DNA from: an uncultured Clostridia bacterium
GTDB taxonomy: Bacteria > Bacillota > Clostridia > Lachnospirales > Cellulosilyticaceae
DNA: 54,392 nucleotides
Direction of reading: 5' to 3'
Assembly: GCA_937981575.1 (NCBI GenBank)
Contig: CALJNR010000121.1
Coordinates: forward strand, 1 to 54,392
Positions 8,350 through 16,042 of this stretch are shown here, in pieces (the first letter of the stretch is position 1; every line of letters begins with the position of its first letter). The position numbers were made by a program, and so were the translations under genes. The notes beneath the pieces are model-generated. The model had not been told where the DNA came from and did not search any database. It saw only the letters and a list, made by a program, of their open reading frames with translations.

Positions 8350-9300
8350 TTATCTATTTATAGAAAGACCCATTACAAAAATGTATATTAAAATAGCTAG
8401 AATGAACAAAGGTGCTTTAAAAAAATCTTTAATTATATTCTTTGTGTTAGTATCATATGTAATATCCTGTATATAGAGTTTTTCATTTGGATAGCCTAAA
8501 ACAATAATAATAGCTGCTATGACTATAAATACTCCGTCTACACCCTCTTTAAAAATAATTTCATACTGTCCTAAAGAATTGCCTAATAAGATTTGAATTC
8601 TTATGACAAGGTTATTTAATGAATGAATCATTATAGCTGGCACAATGGAATTAGTCTTTATAGTAATATATCCTAAAATCATACCTGCAGCAGTATAACT
8701 TAATAATGGGGTTATATTTGTATGTACCATTGCAAAAATCATACCTGAAGCGATAATAGCACATCTATTCCCTTTTTTTCTGAGGCTTTGAAGCACCATC
8801 CCTCTATGTATACACTCTTCACCGATTGGAACAATAATGCAATGCGTAATTAGAGTAGTTATAGTAATCCAAATTGAAGACGCAGTGTATGCATTAACTG
8901 GAATGCTTATATTAGCATTCAGAATTCTGTTTAATACATAAATCGTTAGTTGTCCAAAATATCCTAGCAGCTTACTTACTCCAATTGTTAGAATAGCCCA
9001 TACTAAAACTTCTCTGTGGCTAATAGTGTAGGGTACGAACCAAGAAGAAATATTAATTTGTAGTTTTTTACTATACAAGAAAATTGTAACTATATTCGCT
9101 ATAAAAGATCCTAATAAAATTGCATTAGATTTTAATTCAAGATTATTTATAATAATATGTAAGTTGGTATATTGATAAACTATAAAAAAAGCACTTGAAA
9201 AAATCCCCGATAGTATTAGTTGAAAAATAAGTACATTTCCTATTTGGTTAATATCTTTTTTAGACCTTTTATATCGTTTATTAGAAACTTGGAGATTCAC
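8350..9300 (-). CDS. CPBP (Abi) family intramembrane metalloprotease, 316 aa
   Basis: A polytopic membrane protein with the family motifs in order: Glu161-Glu162-x-x-x-Arg166, His193 in FAMVHTN, and His226-x-x-x-Asn230 in HSLNN. Family members process prenylated or other membrane proteins, and several serve as immunity proteins for class II bacteriocins. Its place directly upstream of a double-glycine peptide on the same strand makes immunity the leading inference. The assigned start is GTG at 9300, with GGAGG 12 bp upstream, a rather long spacing, so the start is less certain. There are about eight hydrophobic segments. Confidence 0.87.
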   Translation of the reverse strand: MNLQVSNKRYKRSKKDINQIGNVLIFQLILSGIFSSAFFIVYQYTNLHIIINNLELKSNAILLGSFIANIVTIFLYSKKLQINISSWFVPYTISHREVLVWAILTIGVSKLLGYFGQLTIYVLNRILNANISIPVNAYTASSIWITITTLITHCIIVPIGEECIHRGMVLQSLRKKGNRCAIIASGMIFAMVHTNITPLLSYTAAGMILGYITIKTNSIVPAIMIHSLNNLVIRIQILLGNSLGQYEIIFKEGVDGVFIVIAAIIIVLGYPNEKLYIQDITYDTNTKNIIKDFFKAPLFILAILIYIFVMGLSINR

Positions 9301-9410
9301 TCGGTTATTATTCCTCCACTTTATGAATTTGTTTTTCTATCCTTTTGTTATATATTTGATTATGATATAAAATAAGTCTTTGGCTATATCTTTTGCGTAA
9401 CATGTATTAT

Positions 9411-9446
9411 TTTTATACCTAAGTTGTAAAAAACTTAGGTATAAAA
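9411..9446. repeat. perfect 15-bp inverted repeat
   Basis: TTTTATACCTAAGTT (9411-9425) and its exact complement (9432-9446) around a 6-nt loop. It has T and A tracts at the ends, so it could terminate in either direction. It lies 110 bp upstream of the CPBP gene. Confidence 0.7.
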
Positions 9447-9503
9447 CCCTTATATAAGTCCTGCTTAATTTTGATTAGGATATATTACCTAACTAAACAT
9501 TTT

Positions 9504-9590
9504 GAAGAGAAATCAATCAGATTTAAGGTACCGATCGTGAAAACCGGCGAATGTGAGCGTGTTCCGTGGGTTCGGATTCCACTCTCTCCG
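9504..9590 (+). pseudogene. decayed tRNA-Ser copy
   Basis: This segment aligns along its length with the intact tRNA-Ser at 7778-7865, including the preceding spacer ATTACCTAACTAAA. It keeps the anticodon-stem half GTGAAAACCGGCGAA, the T-arm start and the 3' acceptor CTCTCTCCG. The 5' acceptor has lost a pair (GAAGAGA), the D arm is scrambled with a 1-nt loss, the anticodon stem is mispaired and the T-loop reads TTCGGAT. It is unlikely to fold as a working tRNA. Confidence 0.88.
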
Positions 9591-9596
9591 TGGAGA

Positions 9597-9648
9597 AAAC
9601 AAAGAAAAGGTTTGTAAACATTAAGTTTACAAGCCTTTTCTTTGTTTT
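9597..9648 (+). terminator. long, strong hairpin terminator
   Basis: A stem of about 23 bp with few mismatches. The left arm is AAACAAAGAAAAGG plus TTTGTAAAC and the right arm is its complement ending in TTTGTTT. The inner part is nearly identical to the hairpin at 10387-10428. Confidence 0.8.
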
Positions 9649-10163
9649 GTTTAAAGCAAACATGGCATTAAAAAGATAAAAACAATAGTAATCCTCTAAT
9701 AAGTGGCTAATTAGGGCTAGAGCTAGGTCTATTATTTTTTATTATTACTACATCTTATGTATAAAAACAATACATGTTATTCAAATCATATATGAAAACA
9801 CATTTTATTCATTTATACTTAAAGAGTCATTAGCGGGAGCAGGTAATGATTTTTATTTATGATAAGGTACGGAATTATAAAAAGTTTAATGCTTACATAA
9901 GAGAGGGGATTTAACAGTTAAATCCTGAGAAATAGTATGATTATATAAATAAAGATTACATATTTTCCTCAAATGGAACTGATTTGTTTGTTTTAACAAG
10001 TTCTATTTAATCTATAAATTAAACACTCATAAATAGACTTATTTTAAGATATCTGCCTATACTAGCGTACGGAGTATAGGATGATATAAATAGCCGCTAT
10101 AAACAGCTGCTATATATTTTTATAATACCTAATAATAAACAAATATCTAAGGAGGAAAAAACA

Positions 10164-10355
10164 ATGAACCAATCGTTTAAAGAAATCAGTGTAAATGAAA
10201 TGATGGATATTAATGGTGGAGGATTCTGGGCAGCAGTGATAGTAGGAGCTGCAACACTCGCAGCTACTGCTGTTGCAACAGTTGCTTGTCCGTTATCAGC
10301 TGGTCCAGCAGCAGCAGCTTCAATTGCAGCTACTTACGCAGCTTATAAATTATAA
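10164..10355 (+). CDS. double-glycine-leader bacteriocin-like peptide, 63 aa
   Basis: The leader MNQSFKEISVNEMMDINGG is followed by a 44-residue hydrophobic Ala/Gly/Val-rich peptide beginning GFWAAVIVGAA and holding one Cys. That is the usual look of a class II bacteriocin or two-peptide bacteriocin component processed at Gly-Gly. AAGGAGG lies 8 bp before the ATG and a terminator follows 32 bp after the stop, so it is monocistronic. The leader resembles that of the minus-strand peptide at 8033-8248 (SVN-D/E), so one exporter could handle both. No dedicated immunity or export gene is adjacent on this strand. Confidence 0.82.
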   Translation: MNQSFKEISVNEMMDINGGGFWAAVIVGAATLAATAVATVACPLSAGPAAAASIAATYAAYKL

Positions 10356-10386
10356 TATTAATCATTGTTTTTGTTAAAAGATATAA

Positions 10387-10428
10387 ATAAAAAAGGTTTG
10401 TAAACACTATGTTTACAGACCTTTTTTA
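10387..10428 (+). terminator. terminator of the bacteriocin-like gene
   Basis: AAAAGGTTTGTAAACA (10391-10406) pairs with TGTTTACAGACCTTTT, followed by T residues. It closely resembles the hairpin at 9597-9648. Confidence 0.85.
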
Positions 10429-10673
10429 TTTTGAGCCAAGAAAGTGTATCTTGATGGCAAGGTACCAAATTTTTATGTCTCACATCTTTAAATTTAAGTT
10501 ATGCACGATAAGATATAATGTATACTCATTCTGAGAAAAACTTTGCAGAGTTAAATGACTTAAGTTTATATGTTGTCTCTTGCTCTGCAGAAAAAAAAGT
10601 AAGCTATATAAAATTTTTTGAATATTATCGCGGAATGTATTACAATATAAAAAGAGATAGAGGAGGAAAAATC

Positions 10674-11393
10674 ATGAAAAAAACGATGAATAAAATAAAA
10701 TCTAAAATGAAAAATATAAAAAGTATGAAAAAAATTGCTGCTAACCTATGCATAGCTTTAATTTGCGGCGGGATTTTAGCTGGCCTAGGGGGTTTGGGCA
10801 TTAATCATATTGTTATACAGACCACCAGTTCAAAAATCGTTGAAATCGATGCGCTGGAAGAAGCCGACTGTATACTGGTTTTAGGCGCCTATGTTAGAAG
10901 TGATGGACAGCCAAGTGATATCTTGAGGGACCGATTGATAAAAGGGTATGAGGTATTTGAAGCAGGAAAAGCACAAAAGTTTCTTTTAAGCGGAGATCAT
11001 GGACGAAAGTTGTATGATGAAGTAAATGGCATGCGGGACTATATTGAAGCTAGAGGCGTGGATAAAGAGCTTATCTTTTTAGACCATGCAGGTTTTAGTA
11101 CATATGAAAGTCTTTACCGGGCAAGAGATATATTTGAAGCTAAGAAAGTCATTATTGTAACCCAGGAATACCATCTGCCAAGGGCACTGTATATCGCAAA
11201 AAAAATGGGGATAGAGGCTCAGGGAGTAGCTGCTGACCGCTGGGCTTATGCAGGAATGCCCCGTTATAAAGCAAGGGAATTTTTAGCAAGGGTAAAAGAC
11301 TTTGTATTTGTTAATACAATCAAACCAAAGCCAACCTATTTAGGAGAAGCGATACCAGTAAGCGGAAGTGGCGTACTTACCCATGATAAATAA
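10674..11393 (+). CDS. SanA/YdcF-like (DUF218) membrane protein, 239 aa
   Basis: A basic N-terminus is followed by one membrane segment (about residues 23-45) and an extracytoplasmic DUF218 domain with VLGAYV near the start, SGDHG in the middle and the TYESL/EYHLPRA region typical of SanA. E. coli SanA affects envelope barrier function and vancomycin sensitivity, but the chemistry is unsettled. I chose ATG 10674, not the upstream in-frame start at 10518, because GAGGAGG lies 7 bp before it and the family begins with a short basic stretch. Confidence 0.85.
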   Translation: MKKTMNKIKSKMKNIKSMKKIAANLCIALICGGILAGLGGLGINHIVIQTTSSKIVEIDALEEADCILVLGAYVRSDGQPSDILRDRLIKGYEVFEAGKAQKFLLSGDHGRKLYDEVNGMRDYIEARGVDKELIFLDHAGFSTYESLYRARDIFEAKKVIIVTQEYHLPRALYIAKKMGIEAQGVAADRWAYAGMPRYKAREFLARVKDFVFVNTIKPKPTYLGEAIPVSGSGVLTHDK

Positions 11394-11411
11394 AGAATAA
11401 ATTTTTACCTA

Positions 11412-11459
11412 TTGACAAATAACGTTAATAGGCATATAGTGTGTATATGATATATATAC
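11412..11459 (+). promoter_or_regulatory. promoter and possible GntR operator
   Basis: TTGACA (11412-11417), 17 bp, TATAGT (11435-11440). Just downstream is the inverted repeat GTATAT (11443-11448) and ATATAC (11454-11459), placed where a repressor would block early transcription. YtrA-type regulators commonly repress their own operon. The operator is an inference from position and symmetry. Confidence 0.6.
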
Positions 11460-11501
11460 GGTATGTACGGAAGTCATCTTATGGAGGAAAGGGGTGGACA
11501 A

Positions 11502-11873
11502 ATGAAAATAACACTAGATTACAGCAGCCCTATGCCAATGTACGAGCAGATTAAGGAAGCAATAAAACAAAATATTTACAAGGGGTATTTGGAGAATAAT
11601 GACCCGTTGCCCTCTATTCGGCAGCTGGCAAAAGAACTCAATGTAAGTATGATTACAACCAAAAGGGCTTATATAGACCTTGAACATGAAGGGTTCATTT
11701 ATACAATGTCAGGTAGAGGAACATTTGTTAAAATACAGGACCTGTCAAAAGCAGTTTATGATAGGCAGCAAAAGCTTTTAGAGGAGTGCAAGGATTATTT
11801 TGTAATCCTCAAAGAAGCAGGCTTAAAAAAGGAACAATTAACAGAGTTAATAAAAGAAATATTTGGGGAGTGA
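11502..11873 (+). CDS. GntR-family regulator, YtrA subfamily
   Basis: A 123-residue protein with an N-terminal winged helix (about 10-78: PMYEQIKEAIKQNI, PSIRQLAKELNVS, GRGTFV) and a short C-terminal helical tail. The short tail without a ligand domain defines YtrA regulators, which nearly always precede and repress ABC transporter genes. I took ATG 11502 because AGGAAAGGGG sits at the right distance. In-frame ATGs at 11463 and 11481 lack such a site. It is the first gene of a four-gene operon with the three genes that follow. Confidence 0.9.
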   Translation: MKITLDYSSPMPMYEQIKEAIKQNIYKGYLENNDPLPSIRQLAKELNVSMITTKRAYIDLEHEGFIYTMSGRGTFVKIQDLSKAVYDRQQKLLEECKDYFVILKEAGLKKEQLTELIKEIFGE

Positions 11874-11877
11874 TTTT

Positions 11878-12762
11878 GTGGATACTATACTTCAGATTAG
11901 TCATTTAACGAAAGCCTTTAATGGCTTTAAAATAGATGATATTAGTTTTTCACTAGAAAAAGGGTGTATCATGGGCTTTGTGGGTGAAAACGGAGCCGGT
12001 AAAACGACAACGATAAAAATGCTTTTAAATGCTGTTGAGAAAACATCAGGCGAGATTCAAATATTTGGACTTGATCATACAGCTCACGAGGTAGAAATAA
12101 AAGAAAGAATAGGATATGTACCTTCCGATGATTACTTCACAGCCAATTCAACTTTAGATAGACACGTTAAAGCCCTTAAAATTTTTTATAAAGAATGGGA
12201 TGATACTTTATTTAAAGCACTGTGTACCAGCTGGAAACTTCCGCTAAGCCAAAAAATTTATGAGTACTCCAAGGGAATGAAAACAAAAGCTATGCTCGCT
12301 ATTGCCCTTGCTCATAAACCAGATCTTTTAATCCTTGACGAACCGACAGCTGGCCTTGATCCTGTTGCTAGGATAGAAGTTTTGGATATTTTAAGAGATT
12401 TTGTAGCAAATGGTGAAAGAGCTGTTTTCTTTTCAACTCATATTACGACTGATTTAGATAAGATAGCAGACTATATTACCCTTATCCATGAGGGCAGAAT
12501 AAAAGAAAGCTTGCCTATCGATGAAATAGAAGAAAAGTATGCCCTTGTTGATGGGGGTATTGAGGACTTAAAAGGAAAAGAAGAAGAATTTTTAGGATTA
12601 AGAAAAGGGCAGGTTAAGTTTGAAGGCCTTATATTAAGAGAAAAGGCTCAAAAATGCTTCAAAGAGAATCAGATAAGAGTACCTAACATTGAAAATCTGC
12701 TTGTTTATACGATATGGGGGGAGAAGGATGAAAAGAGCCAAGCTATTATTAAAAGCCTCTAG
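11878..12762 (+). CDS. ABC transporter ATP-binding protein (YtrB-like)
   Basis: A 294-residue ATPase of the ABC-2/drug-exporter type. Walker A GENGAGKTT lies near residues 38-46. The signature is YSKGMKTK, a common variant of LSGGM in this branch. Walker B is LLILDEPTAGLDP and the H-loop is STH. The start is GTG 11878, set by GGGGAG 7 bp upstream. The gene begins 4 bp after the regulator and overlaps the permease by 35 bp. The pairing with a YtrA regulator suggests a transporter induced by cell-wall stress. The substrate is unknown. Confidence 0.92.
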   Translation: MDTILQISHLTKAFNGFKIDDISFSLEKGCIMGFVGENGAGKTTTIKMLLNAVEKTSGEIQIFGLDHTAHEVEIKERIGYVPSDDYFTANSTLDRHVKALKIFYKEWDDTLFKALCTSWKLPLSQKIYEYSKGMKTKAMLAIALAHKPDLLILDEPTAGLDPVARIEVLDILRDFVANGERAVFFSTHITTDLDKIADYITLIHEGRIKESLPIDEIEEKYALVDGGIEDLKGKEEEFLGLRKGQVKFEGLILREKAQKCFKENQIRVPNIENLLVYTIWGEKDEKSQAIIKSL

Positions 12763-13516
12763 GACAATGATAGGAGACTCTAATTCTATTGCCCTAGGAC
12801 TGTTCACGGCTATAGTCTGGGTTTTTGCAGCTTTTGCCATAGGCTTTATAACCTATTGTATGACTTTATATAAGACTGATCCTAAGTTAGGTCAACATTT
12901 GGCAATAGGGATGATAGAGTTTAGTCCTATGGTTATAGGGTATGGCATGGCAAGGAGTTTTTATACAGGCTTTATTGAGGTGAGAAAAAACAGCGGAAAA
13001 AGCAGCTTTATGAATTTTGCTATGCAGCTTCCAGTAACTAAGGAGGATGTTATTAAAGCTCAGTTTTTAGATCTTCTGCGCTGTGCGTTGCCAGGCTTTT
13101 TGGTACTATGCTACACACTTGTGTTTACTGTAATTTATAAAGCAGATAAGATTATTTTAATGTACTCTGGGGCATTAGTATTATTTTTTAATATTCTGTT
13201 TCTCCTGATATGCTTGGATAAAGGCATTTTTACGTATATTTTTATCAGTTCTAAAGTAAGAGAAATTATCTATATATCCTTTGCACTCTTATCCATCTTT
13301 GTTATATCTAATAACGCGCAGCAGAAGATTCAAAACTTTGTGGCTTTAGGAGCAGCCAATAGTAACTTAAAAATATTATCTGTTTTTTCTTCATTTTTAG
13401 TGTTTCTAGGGGGGGAAGCAGGATTTATCAGCTTGCTTTTAACAGTACTAATAGGCTGGTATTTAAGTTGTCATCTCCCAGCTAAAATTTTTAGACTGAA
13501 GGAGGGCAGAAAATGA
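12728..13516 (+). CDS. ABC-2 type permease subunit, 262 aa
   Basis: A polytopic membrane protein with about six hydrophobic segments and a conserved-looking cytoplasmic stretch FAMQLPVTKEDVIKAQ, which is common in ABC-2 permeases of YtrA operons. The start ATG 12728 follows GGGGGGAGAAGG. The gene overlaps the ATPase by 35 bp and the next permease by 4 bp. It probably forms a heterodimeric channel with that protein. Confidence 0.85.
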   Translation: MKRAKLLLKASRTMIGDSNSIALGLFTAIVWVFAAFAIGFITYCMTLYKTDPKLGQHLAIGMIEFSPMVIGYGMARSFYTGFIEVRKNSGKSSFMNFAMQLPVTKEDVIKAQFLDLLRCALPGFLVLCYTLVFTVIYKADKIILMYSGALVLFFNILFLLICLDKGIFTYIFISSKVREIIYISFALLSIFVISNNAQQKIQNFVALGAANSNLKILSVFSSFLVFLGGEAGFISLLLTVLIGWYLSCHLPAKIFRLKEGRK

Positions 13517-14154
13517 AAAACTATTTTTATCATTATCTCCTGCTCTTAAAAGGTGGTTTTCTAAAAGAATCTTATAAGTTTTTGGGGTTAGTTCTTTTAG
13601 TTTTTATGATCCTTGGGTCTAAAATAAGTGCTGATGTTGAAGCAGTTATCTTTACCTTTTTAGGCATGGGAATTTTTTCAGATTTAGATGAGAAGAAGTA
13701 TACTTTAGCTTCAAGTCTTCCCATAAGAGTTAAGACAAGAATAATAATGATTTATATTAATACTTACGTGATCTGCTTTTTAGGCAGCAGTTTTATACAC
13801 CTTATCTATCTATTAAAAGGGGAAGCAAGGCCTGTAGCAGTCACGCTGATCATTATGCTCACATCTATAATAGGATGCAGTATTTACTATCTTATCTTTT
13901 CAAGTAATGAGTTTAAGAAGGACCCACAAGAGCAGGTTGGGCTTATCCTTTTATTTACGATTATTTTAACCATTATTGCAATGGGCTTAACGGTTGCCTA
14001 TTTAAATGCAGGAATTGGTATTATCAGCTTAATTGCCGAGCGGTTATCTTTAGGGGAGCTGAGCATTTTGCTGGCAGTGCTTACTGTTGTAACCTTCATT
14101 ATAAGCTGGAGGTCGTATAGAAAAGCAGCTAAAAAGATTTTTATTATAGACTAA
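13513..14154 (+). CDS. second ABC-2 type permease-like subunit, 213 aa
   Basis: Six hydrophobic segments and the short cytoplasmic sequence LASSLPIRVKTRIIMIY, which parallels LPVTKEDVIKAQ in the preceding permease and supports a common origin. The ATGA overlap with the preceding gene indicates coupling. It is the last gene of the GntR operon and a terminator follows. Confidence 0.8.
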   Translation: MKNYFYHYLLLLKGGFLKESYKFLGLVLLVFMILGSKISADVEAVIFTFLGMGIFSDLDEKKYTLASSLPIRVKTRIIMIYINTYVICFLGSSFIHLIYLLKGEARPVAVTLIIMLTSIIGCSIYYLIFSSNEFKKDPQEQVGLILLFTIILTIIAMGLTVAYLNAGIGIISLIAERLSLGELSILLAVLTVVTFIISWRSYRKAAKKIFIID

Positions 14155-14168
14155 TCAAAAAGTAAGAT

Positions 14169-14208
14169 AATTGCCTGGGAGAAACATCATTTCCTAGGCA
14201 ATTTTGTT
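14169..14208 (+). terminator. terminator of the GntR-ABC operon
   Basis: AATTGCCTGGGA pairs with TTCCTAGGCAATT (one mismatch), followed by TTTTGTT. Confidence 0.8.
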
Positions 14209-14352
14209 AATTGCAGAAGGATAAATAGTTTTTTGTAAAACATAATATAGTGTGAAAAAACTTGTCATATTTTTTACGCTATATTGAAATGTCTTTAAAA
14301 AGATATATAATTATGTCAGTGGGTGAGAAAATATAAATGGAGGTTTTGTGAA

Positions 14353-14928
14353 ATGAACAATTTTATGCAAAGCAAGTATATGATAAGAAGAAAGGTATTA
14401 CGTTTATTTGGAGCGGCTTTCCACATCTATGATATGCAGGGGGGACTTCAATTCTATGTTAATCAAAAAGGATTTAAACTAAAAGAGGATATAAGAATTT
14501 ACTCCAGTGAAGCAATGTCAGAAGAACTTCTTTTAATTTCGGCAAGAAATGCTATCGATTTTTCGGCAACCTATGATGTATATGATTCAAAAGAAGGCAT
14601 TAAGCTTGGAAGCTTGCAGCGCAAGGGATTCAAGTCCATGCTTAAAGACGAGTGGGTTATTCAAGATGCAAATGATAATGTTATTGGAAAAATAGAAGAA
14701 GACAGCATGGCTTTGGCACTCATTAGAAGAATTTTAACTAATCTTATTCCACAGACTTTTATTGGAACGATTAGTGGCATGAAAGTTTTTTCTTTTAGTC
14801 AGAAGTTTAATCCATTTATTCAAAAAATTGATTTAGACTTTTCATCAGACATTAATAATATGTTAGACAGAAAAATGGGTATCGCTACAGCTGTACTTAT
14901 TTGTTCAATTGAAGGCAGACAACAATAA
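14353..14928 (+). CDS. LURP-one/Tubby-like C-terminal fold protein, 191 aa
   Basis: The sequence has repeated short strands with FHIYDMQGGLQFYVNQKGF, YDVYDSKEGIKLGSLQRKG and WVIQDANDNVIGKIEED. This is the alternating pattern of the LURP-one/YxjI (Tubby-like) beta-barrel family, which is proposed to act at membranes or as scramblase-related proteins. There is no signal peptide. ATG 14353 was chosen over 14323 because GGAGG is 9 bp upstream. The gene appears monocistronic. Function in bacteria is not established. Confidence 0.68.
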   Translation: MNNFMQSKYMIRRKVLRLFGAAFHIYDMQGGLQFYVNQKGFKLKEDIRIYSSEAMSEELLLISARNAIDFSATYDVYDSKEGIKLGSLQRKGFKSMLKDEWVIQDANDNVIGKIEEDSMALALIRRILTNLIPQTFIGTISGMKVFSFSQKFNPFIQKIDLDFSSDINNMLDRKMGIATAVLICSIEGRQQ

Positions 14929-14944
14929 TAGCTTTTATACATAC

Positions 14945-14987
14945 AAAAAGGGACCTGGCTTAAGAATTCTTGAGCCAGGCCCTTTTG
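14945..14987. terminator. bidirectional terminator
   Basis: AAAAGGGACCTGGCT pairs with AGCCAGGCCCTTTT (one bulge) between two convergent transcription units, with T tracts on both strands. It would serve the LURP-one-like gene and the hydrogenase operon. Confidence 0.8.
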
Positions 14988-15034
14988 AATTAGAAAGGTT
15001 CGTATTGCTAATAAAGGATCAACGGATAGTCACC

Positions 15035-16033
15035 CTAGCAAATGCGAGGCAGAAGTTCTCCAGTTGCAGGCGAAAGCCGTTTAGCAGCCCCAAGGGAGGT
15101 TTTTAGATAGACTTTATGAGAACTATCGGGGATAATTTCTCCAATGATTGCTGCATCTTGGCCTAAAGGGTGTTGGTGCAATGCGGACAGTACTTTTTTG
15201 CTATCTTCCTTCGAAACAATGCAGATAAGTTTGCCCTCATTTGCCATATATAAAGGATCAAGGCCCAATAAATCGCAGAAGCTTTGTACCTCTTCTTTGA
15301 CAGGTACAGCATTTTCATAAACCATTATACTTTTATCGGTATAGGCCAAAAGTTCATTTAAAGTAGTAGCAAGGCCTCCTCGGGTAGGATCGCGCATGAT
15401 ACGTACATTGGAACTTATATCCAATATCCTTTTTGTAATCTCATCAAGTGAACTGCAGTCGCTTTTAAGAGACGTTTGGAACGACAGGTGCTTTCTTTTA
15501 CTCATAATACAGGCACCGTGATCGCCTATCGTACCACTTATAATAACTTGATCGCCGACCTCAAGTTTCTGACTAAGTTCATAGCCTTCTAATACTCCTA
15601 TTCCTGTAGTATTAATATAAATTCCATCACATTTTCCTTTTTCTACTACTTTAGTATCTCCTGCAATGATCTTTACTTTTGCCTTTTTAGCAGCTTTAGC
15701 CATTGAATAAACGATTTTTTCTAATGGACACATATTAAGACCTTCCTCAAGGATAAAGGCAGCGGTAATATAAAGCGGGGTAGCGCCGCTTACGCAGAGG
15801 TCATTGACTGTTCCGCATACAGCCAGTTTTCCTATATCTCCTCCGGGGAAAAATATGGGGCTTACAACAAAGCTGTCTGTTGTAACAGCTAATGTTCCGC
15901 TTATGGATTTAATAAGGCTGGCATCGTTTTGTCTGCATAAAACTTCATTATTAAAATAAGAAAAAAACAAATCATTAATAAGCCTATTAGATTCAATGCC
16001 GCCGCTTCCATGGGCTAAAGTTACTCGCTCCAT
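15035..16033 (-). CDS. hypE: hydrogenase maturation factor HypE
   Basis: HypE dehydrates the carbamoyl group that HypF places on its C-terminal Cys, making the thiocyanate that becomes the Fe cyanide ligands. The protein has the family opening LAHGSGG, the ATP-binding sequence CGTVNDLCVSGATP, GDTKVV, MRDPTRGGLATTLNE, and the terminal Pro-Arg-Ile-Cys that carries the modified Cys332. Length (332) is normal. It is the last of the ten-gene hydrogenase operon, 9 bp after hypD. Confidence 0.97.
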   Translation of the reverse strand: MERVTLAHGSGGIESNRLINDLFFSYFNNEVLCRQNDASLIKSISGTLAVTTDSFVVSPIFFPGGDIGKLAVCGTVNDLCVSGATPLYITAAFILEEGLNMCPLEKIVYSMAKAAKKAKVKIIAGDTKVVEKGKCDGIYINTTGIGVLEGYELSQKLEVGDQVIISGTIGDHGACIMSKRKHLSFQTSLKSDCSSLDEITKRILDISSNVRIMRDPTRGGLATTLNELLAYTDKSIMVYENAVPVKEEVQSFCDLLGLDPLYMANEGKLICIVSKEDSKKVLSALHQHPLGQDAAIIGEIIPDSSHKVYLKTSLGAAKRLSPATGELLPRIC

Positions 16034-16042
16034 TCTATCACC

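Larger units (their letters stand above)
9301..10163. other. 863-bp spacer with tRNA relic and hairpins
   Basis: No protein gene is evident. It contains a 15-bp inverted repeat at 9411-9446, a decayed tRNA-Ser at 9504-9590 and a very strong hairpin at 9597-9648. The AT-rich remainder (9660-10140) has no recognised element and leads into the ribosome site of the second leader-peptide gene. Confidence 0.6.

Noticed and set aside
7756..9590. Integrative element at tRNA-Ser
   Set aside because: No integrase or recombinase is present and the repeat covers the whole tRNA plus upstream spacer, not just a 3' end. Retained only as a duplication finding.
14909..15106. Plus-strand 65-residue frame
   Set aside because: It runs through the bidirectional terminator and into the antisense of hypE, and has no support.
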